Below the pieces are notes generated by a model. That model saw only the letters and a program-made list of their open reading frames with translations, ran no database searches and was not told the origin of the DNA. DNA of 5,691 nucleotides from Bacteroidales bacterium. GTDB taxonomy: Bacteria; Bacteroidota; Bacteroidia; Bacteroidales; VadinHA17. The position numbers were made by a program, and so were the translations under genes. How positions within the stretch are numbered: the stretch's first letter is position 1; every line of letters begins with the position of its first letter. The stretch covers positions 1-5,691 of the forward strand of contig JAUYBT010000251.1 of NCBI GenBank assembly GCA_030692905.1, written 5' to 3'. This document shows positions 1 through 5,691 of the stretch, piece after piece.

Positions 1-1071
1 ATGCTGTTTAAGGGTACTAAAAGAAGAAAAGCATATCATATTCTGAGCCGTCTGGAAGATGTTGGCGGAGAGCTTAATGCTTATACTACTAAAGAGGAGA
101 CTGCCATCCATGCCTCTTTTCTTAAGGAAGATTACGAGAGAGCCATCGAATTAATCAGCGATATAACCTTTAATTCCATTTTCCCGGAAAAAGAAATTGA
201 AAAAGAAAAAGATGTTGTTATCGAAGAGATAAACTCATATCTCGATAATCCTGCTGAACTCATCTTTGACGATTTTGAGGAGTTGATCTTCTCAAACCAG
301 CCGATAGGCCGGAACATCCTTGGCACTCCAGAATCAGTCAAATCTTATTCACAAAAAATGATATCTGATTTTATTTCAAACAATTACAATACCCGCCAGA
401 TGGTTTTCTGTTCAGTTGGGAATATTCCGGATGAAAAAATTCTGAAGCTTTTTACAACACATTTTGAGGATATTGTTACGAATAAAAGGGAACCAAGAAC
501 CAATAAAACCTGGCTATACAAACCTGCTTCAGTGACGAAAAAGATGGATACATTTCAGAATCACTGCATAATCGGAAATCTCGCATATGATCTGAAAGAC
601 GAACGCAGGATGGGGATGTTCCTGCTTAATAACATACTGGGTGGTCAAGGGCTGAACTCTAGATTGAACCTCTCGTTGCGTGAAAAAAACGGACTGGCGT
701 ATAATGTTGAATCCAGTTATAATCCATATTACGATACCGGCATCTTTTCGATATACTTCGGTACTGATAGCCAGTATCTTAATAAAAGCATTTCTATAAT
801 GATGGCTGAACTGAAAAAGCTTCGTACTTCAAAACTGGGCACAAGACAGTTAAGCAAAGCAAAAAATCAGATAAAGGGCTACCTTGCAAGAGATTACGAA
901 AATCATGAAAGTCTGATGTTAAGTCTGGGGAAAAGCCTTCTCATCTTTAATAAGATTGACACCATTGAGGAAATATGTAAGAAGATTGATAACGTCACAG
1001 CTTCTGAATTGCTCGAAACAGCCAATAACATCTTTGAGCCTTCGGAACTGTCAACACTGATTTACAAATAG
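1..1071 (+). CDS. M16 family zinc peptidase (insulinase/processing-peptidase type), 5'-truncated by the window edge
   Basis: This is the C-terminal 356 residues of an M16B-type metallopeptidase, a clan that cleaves peptides inside a closed two-lobed chamber. The sequence opens with MLFKGT, which in this family directly follows the zinc motif HxxEH, so the ATG at position 1 is an internal Met and the real start lies upstream; about 50-60 residues appear to be missing by comparison with the usual ~410-420. The third zinc ligand is visible as Glu76 in VVIEEI, 76 residues after the expected His. The first lobe runs to about residue 150 and includes GRNILGTPE near 103-111. The second M16 lobe spans about 155-335 and keeps the conserved Arg227/Tyr234 pair in LREKNGLAY. 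No signal peptide can be judged. The peptidase may be cytoplasmic or periplasmic; its substrate is unknown. It lies just upstream of a methyltransferase gene on the same strand. The family call is firm, the physiological role is not. Confidence 0.93.
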   Translation: MLFKGTKRRKAYHILSRLEDVGGELNAYTTKEETAIHASFLKEDYERAIELISDITFNSIFPEKEIEKEKDVVIEEINSYLDNPAELIFDDFEELIFSNQPIGRNILGTPESVKSYSQKMISDFISNNYNTRQMVFCSVGNIPDEKILKLFTTHFEDIVTNKREPRTNKTWLYKPASVTKKMDTFQNHCIIGNLAYDLKDERRMGMFLLNNILGGQGLNSRLNLSLREKNGLAYNVESSYNPYYDTGIFSIYFGTDSQYLNKSISIMMAELKKLRTSKLGTRQLSKAKNQIKGYLARDYENHESLMLSLGKSLLIFNKIDTIEEICKKIDNVTASELLETANNIFEPSELSTLIYK

Positions 1072-1156
1072 ACGGAAGTCGGAAGTCGGAAGTCAGGAGC
1101 TAATAAGGAAAGTTAAAAGTCAAATGACTTCGGACTTCGGTCTTCGGACTTCCGAC
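1071..1156. repeat. Heptad-repeat imperfect hairpin between peptidase and methyltransferase genes
   Basis: The left arm holds three perfect tandem copies of GGAAGTC (1074-1094). The right arm holds four related heptads in the opposite sense: GACTTCG, GACTTCG, GTCTTCG, GACTTCC (1126-1153). Pairing 1071-1094 with 1133-1156 gives 20 matches out of 24, including an unbroken 8-bp run (1073-1080 with 1147-1154). The loop contains a second small hairpin, AAGTC/GACTT at 1117-1121 and 1126-1130. No U-tract follows the right arm, so this is not a classical intrinsic terminator. It fills almost the whole gap and ends 7 bases before the first possible ATG of the next gene. It could be a dispersed intergenic repeat, an mRNA-stabilising hairpin or an attenuating structure; the sequence alone does not decide. 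Confidence 0.85.
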
Positions 1157-1175
1157 TACTTAAATGCAAATAATA

Positions 1176-1811
1176 ATGAACAATAAGCTTGAACAATTCC
1201 TTCTGGAACATACTACACCCGAAGACCCTGTTCTGGAGGATCTTTACAGACAGACACATATCCGGTTTGTAAATCCGAATATGGCAACCGGTCATCTCCA
1301 GGGGAAATTCCTTGAATTTATATCAATGATGATCAGACCGGAAAATATTCTCGAGGTCGGGACATTTACAGGTTATTCGGCTATCTGCCTTGCAAAAGGG
1401 CTAAAACCTGGAGGTAAGCTGATAACCATAGAATCAAATGATGAACTGACTGCTTTCTCCCACTCATATTTCTGCCGTGCAGGTGCAGAATCAAAAATTA
1501 CCCGGCTGACAGGAAGGGCGCAGGAAATTATTCCCGGCTTAGATCTAATGTTTGACCTGGTTTTCATTGATGGAGACAAAAGGGAATATGTTGAGTATTA
1601 CCGGCTTATTATCGACAAAGTGAAACCGGGTGGATTCATTCTTGCGGATAATGTGCTCTGGGGAGGGAAAGTACTTGAGAAGGAGACAACAGATCCACAA
1701 GCTCTGGGGATCATCGACTTTAATGAAATGATCCGTAAAGAGACAATCATCGAGAATATAATAATTCCCCTCCGGGATGGATTAATGCTGATCCGTAAAA
1801 AGGGAAAATAA
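1176..1811 (+). CDS. Class I SAM-dependent O-methyltransferase (catechol / caffeoyl-CoA OMT-like)
   Basis: The protein should transfer a methyl group from S-adenosylmethionine to a hydroxyl group in a divalent-metal-dependent way, in the cytoplasm. From the chosen start it is 211 residues, normal for the bacterial family. Residue numbers here count from this start. The glycine-rich SAM loop is ILEVGTFTGYSA (58-69), and Glu86 in TIES is the likely ribose-binding acid. Metal ligands expected for the family are present: Asp132 in FIDGDK and Asp158-Asn159 in ADNVLWGGKV. The GHLQGKFLEF segment near 39-48 is also typical. A second in-frame ATG at 1164 would add four residues (MQII). I prefer 1176 because the start MNNKLEQFLLEHT resembles family N-termini as I recall them, and because 1164 lies only 7 bases from a stable hairpin. 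There is no Shine-Dalgarno site. The acceptor substrate cannot be deduced; related bacterial enzymes act on diverse catechol-like compounds. Confidence 0.92.
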   Translation: MNNKLEQFLLEHTTPEDPVLEDLYRQTHIRFVNPNMATGHLQGKFLEFISMMIRPENILEVGTFTGYSAICLAKGLKPGGKLITIESNDELTAFSHSYFCRAGAESKITRLTGRAQEIIPGLDLMFDLVFIDGDKREYVEYYRLIIDKVKPGGFILADNVLWGGKVLEKETTDPQALGIIDFNEMIRKETIIENIIIPLRDGLMLIRKKGK

Positions 1812-1822
1812 GTGGTACAGTT

Positions 1823-1853
1823 TTTGCGTTAACTGAAAAAACAATTATATGAA
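1823..1853 (+). promoter_or_regulatory. Possible weak promoter for the SH3-domain gene
   Basis: A TTTG at 1823-1826 is followed after 19 bases by TATATGAA at 1846-1853. The spacing suits the Bacteroidota housekeeping promoter, but the downstream box matches TAnnTTTG at only 5 of 8 positions. If real, transcription would start close to the GC-rich palindrome, placing that palindrome at the 5' end of the message. Confidence 0.25.
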
Positions 1854-1857
1854 CCGA

Positions 1858-1875
1858 GCCCCGACGCGTCGGGGC
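1858..1875. repeat. 18-bp perfect GC-rich palindrome (REP-like)
   Basis: GCCCCGACG at 1858-1866 is followed without a spacer by its exact reverse complement CGTCGGGGC at 1867-1875. Fifteen or sixteen of the bases are G or C, in sharp contrast to the A/T-rich flanks. A further GAG (1856-1858) and GAGCTC (1876-1881) sit at the edges. There is no T-run after it, so a terminator role is unlikely. It lies 33 bases before the start codon of the SH3-domain gene. It may be a repetitive extragenic palindrome, a protein-binding operator or a 5'-UTR hairpin. Confidence 0.8.
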
Positions 1876-1908
1876 GAGCTCAATCATACCATTAAAATCA
1901 ATTATATT

Positions 1909-2529
1909 ATGATAAAAAAACTAATATTTTCAGCTCTGTTTCTTTTGACGGTTATTGCAGCACAGGCAAAGACAAATAAAGCTGTCCTGCTTCAGGATCT
2001 GGAGAAAAACCAGTCTTCCAATCAGAATGTTACTACAACAGCCACATTAAAATCTTCAAGCCGTTTATTCGGAGCCAAGGATGACCTTACAACAGTGATT
2101 TTTATAATTCCTTCAGGCTCAACTGTTACGGTTCTGGGTTCGGATAGTACTTATTATCATGTTGCTTTTGAAGAAAATGAAGGCTACATTTTCAAAAGTC
2201 ATGCAGTTATAGATAAGACACCGGTTAATACACCACAGACAATTCAGCCGCAACAGGCATTACAGGAAGTGCAGCCTGTACAGGAGCAACAGATGAGCCG
2301 GTTCTCATACCTCGAAAACAAATATGGTTCTAACATGGCTGCAAGGCTCATTGCCGGGAAAATATGGAAAGGGATGAATACAGAAATGGTAAAAGACAGC
2401 TGGGGGACTGCTGAAAAGATCAACAGGGTAATGACCGGGAATATTATAAAGGAAGAATGGATCTTCAAAAACACCTGGCTCTATTTTGAGAATAATACGC
2501 TGGTTGAGTGGGGGCCGATAGGAAAATAA
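1909..2529 (+). CDS. Exported protein with SH3-like domain and SmpA/OmlA (BamE)-like C-terminal region
   Basis: The 206-residue protein begins with a clear Sec signal peptide: a KK pair, a hydrophobic stretch of residues 5-18 and a likely signal peptidase I site after AQA (residue 20). It should therefore be periplasmic or otherwise outside the cytoplasm; there is no lipobox. Residues about 42-101 resemble a bacterial SH3-like fold, with the typical IPSGSTVTVLG, YYHVAF and GYIFKSH segments. Residues about 104-128 form a Gln/Pro-rich linker. The C-terminal part (about 131-206) contains KIWKGMNTEMVKDSWG followed by EEWIF, YFENNTLVEW, a pattern that resembles SmpA/OmlA small domains. That second assignment is inference by motif shape. 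An in-frame upstream ATG at 1849 would add 20 residues, but they are encoded across the GC-rich palindrome and would bury the signal peptide, so 1909 is preferred. Bacterial SH3-like domains often bind peptidoglycan or proteins; the actual partner is unknown. Confidence 0.82.
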   Translation: MIKKLIFSALFLLTVIAAQAKTNKAVLLQDLEKNQSSNQNVTTTATLKSSSRLFGAKDDLTTVIFIIPSGSTVTVLGSDSTYYHVAFEENEGYIFKSHAVIDKTPVNTPQTIQPQQALQEVQPVQEQQMSRFSYLENKYGSNMAARLIAGKIWKGMNTEMVKDSWGTAEKINRVMTGNIIKEEWIFKNTWLYFENNTLVEWGPIGK

Positions 2530-2556
2530 CTTTTTCGCTTTTTATAAGTAGTGTTA

Positions 2557-2584
2557 TTTTATCTGCTGGTCTTTGCAGATAAAA
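2557..2584. repeat. 10-bp perfect inverted repeat overlapping the tRNA promoter
   Basis: TTTTATCTGC (2557-2566) and GCAGATAAAA (2575-2584) are exact reverse complements separated by 8 bases. The right arm is followed by more A residues, not T, so it does not look like an intrinsic terminator for the upstream gene in the plus direction. The right arm begins at the last base of the proposed -33 TTTG box. It might be an operator, a 3'-end processing hairpin of the SH3-gene message, or chance. Confidence 0.6.
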
Positions 2585-2601
2585 AAAAATTCTTATTTTT
2601 G
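2572..2601 (+). promoter_or_regulatory. Bacteroidota-type sigma-70 promoter for tRNA-Gly
   Basis: TATTTTTG at 2594-2601 is an exact match to the Bacteroidota -7 consensus TAnnTTTG, and TTTG at 2572-2575 fits the -33 element with an 18-base gap. Transcription would start a few bases downstream, just before the tRNA at 2613, leaving a very short 5' leader. The placement directly ahead of a stable RNA gene supports the call. Confidence 0.75.
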
Positions 2602-2612
2602 CCCGTGAAATT

Positions 2613-2685
<73 letters not shown>

Positions 2686-2693
2686 CAAATATG

Positions 2694-2715
2694 AGGCTGA
2701 GAAGACAGCCTTTTT
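2694..2715 (+). terminator. Intrinsic terminator after tRNA-Gly
   Basis: AGGCTG (2694-2699) and CAGCCT (2706-2711) form a perfect 6-bp stem around the loop AGAAGA, and the stem runs straight into TTTTT (2711-2715). It lies 8 bases beyond the tRNA 3' end, so it would end a single-gene tRNA transcript and separate it from the downstream peptidase gene. Confidence 0.8.
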
Positions 2716-2801
2716 CATTTTATTACAATTTAACCAGATTTGCCTGCATTTATCTGTCCAACTTAAAGTAAAATGTTTTAACTTTCGACGCTCATATATT
2801 A

Positions 2802-2809
2802 TCATTTTG
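2802..2809 (+). promoter_or_regulatory. Possible -7 promoter element of the large M16 peptidase gene
   Basis: TCATTTTG matches TAnnTTTG at 7 of 8 positions if the second base is allowed to be C, and it ends 23 bases before the start codon. No good TTTG box is found at the usual distance upstream; only TTTA at 2776-2779 or TTTC at 2783-2786 are near. A promoter is expected somewhere here because a terminator precedes this region, but the exact site is uncertain. Confidence 0.3.
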
Positions 2810-2832
2810 AACTTACCCTTAATCAATTAACT

Positions 2833-5634
2833 ATGAAACAATCTTTATCACTGATCATGATCTTAATGATCATTGCCCTTTTCTCATGTAAACCTCAAAA
2901 CAAAGAGACAGGGTTATTAATTCCATTTGAGAAGTACACATTGGCCAATGGTTTAACAGTGGTGCTTAATGTAGATAAATCAGATCCTATTGCGGCTCTG
3001 GCGGTATATTACCACGTGGGATCAAGCCGTGAAGTTCCCGGGAAGACCGGTTTTGCCCATCTTTTTGAACACATGATGTTTCAGAAATCCGAGAATGTCG
3101 GGGAAGACCAATTATTTAAAAATATTCAGGGAGCAGGTGGAACATTAAATGGCAGCACAAGCCAGGACAGAACAAATTATTACCAGGTTGTTCCTAAGAA
3201 TGCTCTTGAAACGGTATTATGGATGGAATCAGACAGAATGGGTTACCTTACCAACACTGTCACAAAGGCTGCCCTCGTAAATCAGCAGAATGTTGTTCAG
3301 AATGAGAAGCGCGAGAGTGTCGACAACGCCGCTTATGGATTTAATTCCGGACTTATTGCAAAAAACCTTTACCCTAAAGGACATCCTTACAGCTGGACTG
3401 TTATCGGAGAAATGGAAGATCTTGCAAGTGCTTCAGTTGAAAATGTAAGAGCTTTCCATAAAAAATTCTATGCTCCCAATAATGCAACACTGGTTATATC
3501 CGGAGACATTAACACGGAAGAGGTTAAGGCCCTGGTTGAAAAGTATTTCGGTGAAATACCTTCCGGAGAGAATATTGAAAAAAGAGGCCCTATGCCTGTT
3601 ACGCTTGCATCAACTGTCAAACTATACCACGAGGATAATTTTGCACGGGCTCCCCAGCTGACAATGGTATTTCCAACAGTTGAGCAATTCTCAAAAGAAT
3701 CTTATGCTTTGGATTTCCTTGGCGATCTTCTTGCCAACAGTAAAAAAGCCCCCCTATATACGATTCTTGTTAAAGATAAAAAACTTACCTCACGTGTATC
3801 TGCACGTAACAGATCGCAGGAAATTGCCGGGACATTTAGAATTTCTGTTACTGCAAATCCAGGGGTTAATCTTTCAGAAGTTGAAAAAACAATTTTCGAA
3901 GGTTTCGATAAGTTTGAAAAAGATGGCTTTTCAGAAGAGGATCTTACCAGAATCAAGGCAGGAAATGATACAAGTTTCTACAGAAATTTTTCCAGTGTAC
4001 AGCGAAAAGCATTCACATTGGCTGAATATGTCATGTTCACCGGTGATCCCGAATTCTATAAGAAAGATCTCGCTAACAGTCAGGCAGTTACAATGGCTGA
4101 TATAAAGGCAGTATTCGAAAAATATATCAAAGGAAAAAATTATATTGAAACAAGCTTCGTTCCTAAAGGTGCAGTAAATCTGATTGTTGAAGGTTCTGTA
4201 AATGCAGGTATTGTTGAGGAAGATGTGACAAAAGCTGCAGAGGTCAAAGCTGACGCAATAGCTGAAGAGGCAATTGTTAAAACACCTACCAAATTTGACC
4301 GTAGTGTTATGCCACCTGTCGGGCCGGATCCTGAAGTAACTATTCCTGCACCATGGTCAGGTTCGCTAACCAATGGTATAAAGATATGGGGTATAATACA
4401 GAACGAACTTCCTATGGTTAAGTATTCTATAGTTATTGATGGTGGCCATATGCTTGATAAAGTTGAAAAAGCCGGCGTTGCTAGCTTTGTTGCAACAATG
4501 CTGAATGAAGGAACAAAGAATAAAACACCGGAACAGCTGGAAGATGCAATTGGCTTGCTCGGTGCTTCAATAAGGGTATCTTCAGGGAATGAGGATATTT
4601 CTGTTGACGTTAACACGCTTTCTAAGAACTTCGAAAAAACACTTGCACTTGTTGAGGAGATCCTTCTGGAACCAAGATGGGATGAAGAGCAGTTTGCCCT
4701 TGCCAAGAGCCGCATAATTAATGGCATAAAACGTAATGCTGCACGTCCGGATTATCTGGCATCCAGTACACTCAATAAACTAATGTATGGAGACAACATT
4801 CTTGCAATTGACGCTTCAGGAACAGAAGCTTCTGTTGCAGCAATTACAATGGATGACCTTAAAGATTATTACAATAAATATTTCTCGCCATCAATTGCTA
4901 AATTCCTTGTTGTAGGCGATGTTGATCCGTTAAAAGTTGAGGCTGCTCTTGCAGGTCTGAATCAGAAATGGCAGGCAAAAGAGGTTGTAATTCCTGAGAT
5001 TAAAGTTCCTGGTCCTCCTGCAAAATCACAGATCTATTTTGTTGACGTTCCCGGAGCAAAACAATCTATTATCTCTATTGGCACACCTTCAATTCCCAGA
5101 TCAGATCCCGATTTCTACGCGGCAACTGTCGCGAATTACAAACTTGGTGGATCATTTAATGGTGTATTCAATCTGATTCTGAGAGAAGAAAAAGGATTTA
5201 CGTATGGAGCAAGATCAAACTTTTCAGGCGCAAAAAATTATGGTGCTTTCACTGCTTCATCAAGGGTTCGTACAAATTCAACACTTGAGTCTGTGACAAT
5301 TTTCAAAACAGAGATGGAGAAATACCGTGCAAACGTTCCCCAGGAGTACGTTGATTTTACAAAATCTTCGTTTCTGAAAGGTAATGCTCTCCGTTTTGAG
5401 ACGTTGAAGAGACTTCTTGAAATGTTATATACGATGACCTCATATAATCTGCCGGCTGATTATATTAAGCAGGAAGAGGCATTTGTTAAAGATCTTACAG
5501 TTGAAAAGCAGTTGGAACTTGTAAATAAATATATCGACCCTTCAAAGATGTATTATGTTGTTGTTGGCGATGCCAAAACACAACTTAAAGAACTTGAGAA
5601 AGTTGGTTTAGGAAAACCGATACTCGTAAAGTAA
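2833..5634 (+). CDS. Two-unit M16 zinc peptidase, predicted lipoprotein
   Basis: This 933-residue protein is two M16 units in one chain. The N-terminus is a lipoprotein signal: a hydrophobic run from residue 5 to 17 and the lipobox LFSC with the acylated Cys at 19, so it should be anchored in the envelope. The first unit (about 30-440) has a complete zinc site, HLFEH at 76-80 with Glu158 in QNEKRE as third ligand, and the family segment GHPYSWTVIG at 183-192. A charged, Ala-rich linker follows (about 460-500), leading to FDRSVMPPVGPDP. In the second unit (about 505-930) the zinc motif position reads SFVAT (551-555), so it cannot bind zinc, but the Arg784/Tyr791 pair in LREEKGFTY is kept. This is the usual division of labour in M16: one catalytic half, one half completing the chamber. 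The start ATG is the only sensible one, giving the signal peptide; it has an A/T-rich leader and no Shine-Dalgarno site. It probably degrades peptides at the cell envelope; substrate unknown. Confidence 0.95.
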   Translation: MKQSLSLIMILMIIALFSCKPQNKETGLLIPFEKYTLANGLTVVLNVDKSDPIAALAVYYHVGSSREVPGKTGFAHLFEHMMFQKSENVGEDQLFKNIQGAGGTLNGSTSQDRTNYYQVVPKNALETVLWMESDRMGYLTNTVTKAALVNQQNVVQNEKRESVDNAAYGFNSGLIAKNLYPKGHPYSWTVIGEMEDLASASVENVRAFHKKFYAPNNATLVISGDINTEEVKALVEKYFGEIPSGENIEKRGPMPVTLASTVKLYHEDNFARAPQLTMVFPTVEQFSKESYALDFLGDLLANSKKAPLYTILVKDKKLTSRVSARNRSQEIAGTFRISVTANPGVNLSEVEKTIFEGFDKFEKDGFSEEDLTRIKAGNDTSFYRNFSSVQRKAFTLAEYVMFTGDPEFYKKDLANSQAVTMADIKAVFEKYIKGKNYIETSFVPKGAVNLIVEGSVNAGIVEEDVTKAAEVKADAIAEEAIVKTPTKFDRSVMPPVGPDPEVTIPAPWSGSLTNGIKIWGIIQNELPMVKYSIVIDGGHMLDKVEKAGVASFVATMLNEGTKNKTPEQLEDAIGLLGASIRVSSGNEDISVDVNTLSKNFEKTLALVEEILLEPRWDEEQFALAKSRIINGIKRNAARPDYLASSTLNKLMYGDNILAIDASGTEASVAAITMDDLKDYYNKYFSPSIAKFLVVGDVDPLKVEAALAGLNQKWQAKEVVIPEIKVPGPPAKSQIYFVDVPGAKQSIISIGTPSIPRSDPDFYAATVANYKLGGSFNGVFNLILREEKGFTYGARSNFSGAKNYGAFTASSRVRTNSTLESVTIFKTEMEKYRANVPQEYVDFTKSSFLKGNALRFETLKRLLEMLYTMTSYNLPADYIKQEEAFVKDLTVEKQLELVNKYIDPSKMYYVVVGDAKTQLKELEKVGLGKPILVK

Positions 5635-5641
5635 TTCCGAT

Positions 5642-5684
5642 TTAAAGTAAAAAGGCTGCCCCAATGGCAGCCATTTTACTTTAA
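5642..5684. terminator. Long, nearly symmetric intrinsic terminator
   Basis: GGCTGCC (5654-5660) and GGCAGCC (5666-5672) pair perfectly around the loop CCAAT. After a single A-A mismatch the stem continues for 11 more A/T-rich pairs (5642-5652 with 5674-5684). The A-run before the stem and the T-run after it make it able to work in both directions. It starts 8 bases after the stop codon of the large peptidase gene and would end that transcript; a convergent gene to the right would also be consistent but cannot be seen. Confidence 0.85.
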
Positions 5685-5691
5685 GCTGTTT

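Noticed and set aside
1113..1295. Minus-strand open frame of 60 codons across the heptad hairpin
   Set aside because: Half lies in the repeat and half opposite the methyltransferase; its repetitive Ser/Arg/Lys residues come from the heptads.
1849..1908. Longer N-terminus for the SH3-domain protein
   Set aside because: The added residues are encoded by the palindrome and its flanks, and would place a clear signal peptide 20 residues inside the protein.
3680..4105. Plus-strand open frame of 141 codons in another frame of the large peptidase gene
   Set aside because: Overlaps conserved M16 coding sequence in frame +1 relative to it and shows no family motif; a shadow frame.
4140..4727. Minus-strand open frame of 195 codons inside the large peptidase gene
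   Set aside because: Lies wholly opposite the well-supported M16 coding sequence, is Ser/Ile-rich low-complexity without a recognisable domain, and has no sign of its own promoter.

Overview
The window looks like ordinary chromosomal DNA from a member of the Bacteroidota, probably a Bacteroidales-type lineage. The clues are AT-rich coding sequence, start codons preceded by A/T-rich stretches rather than Shine-Dalgarno sites, a tRNA promoter that fits the Bacteroidota TTTG / TAnnTTTG consensus, a lipoprotein signal of the kind common in that phylum, and protein families typical of it. The assignment to an order is inference.

All recognisable genes are on the plus strand. From left to right: (1) the 3' part of a single-unit M16 zinc peptidase, cut by the window edge one residue after its expected HxxEH motif; (2) a 92-base gap filled by a heptad-repeat hairpin; (3) a class I SAM-dependent O-methyltransferase of the catechol/caffeoyl-CoA type; (4) a short gap with a GC-rich 18-bp perfect palindrome; (5) a small exported protein with an SH3-like domain, a Gln/Pro-rich linker and a C-terminal region resembling SmpA/OmlA (BamE-like) domains; (6) a tRNA-Gly(GCC) with its own promoter and a downstream terminator; (7) a 933-residue lipoprotein built from two M16 units, the first with a complete zinc site and the second without one; (8) a long, nearly symmetric terminator at the right edge.

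The peptidase fragment and the methyltransferase could share a transcript. The SH3 protein, tRNA and large peptidase look like separate units because a promoter, a tRNA or a terminator lies between them. Three of the four proteins are likely to involve the cell envelope or peptide turnover, but nothing in the sequence links them into one pathway. I do not see a convincing new multi-gene system. The most unusual signals are the non-coding repeats: the heptad hairpin and the GC-rich palindrome, both of which look like members of dispersed repeat families.
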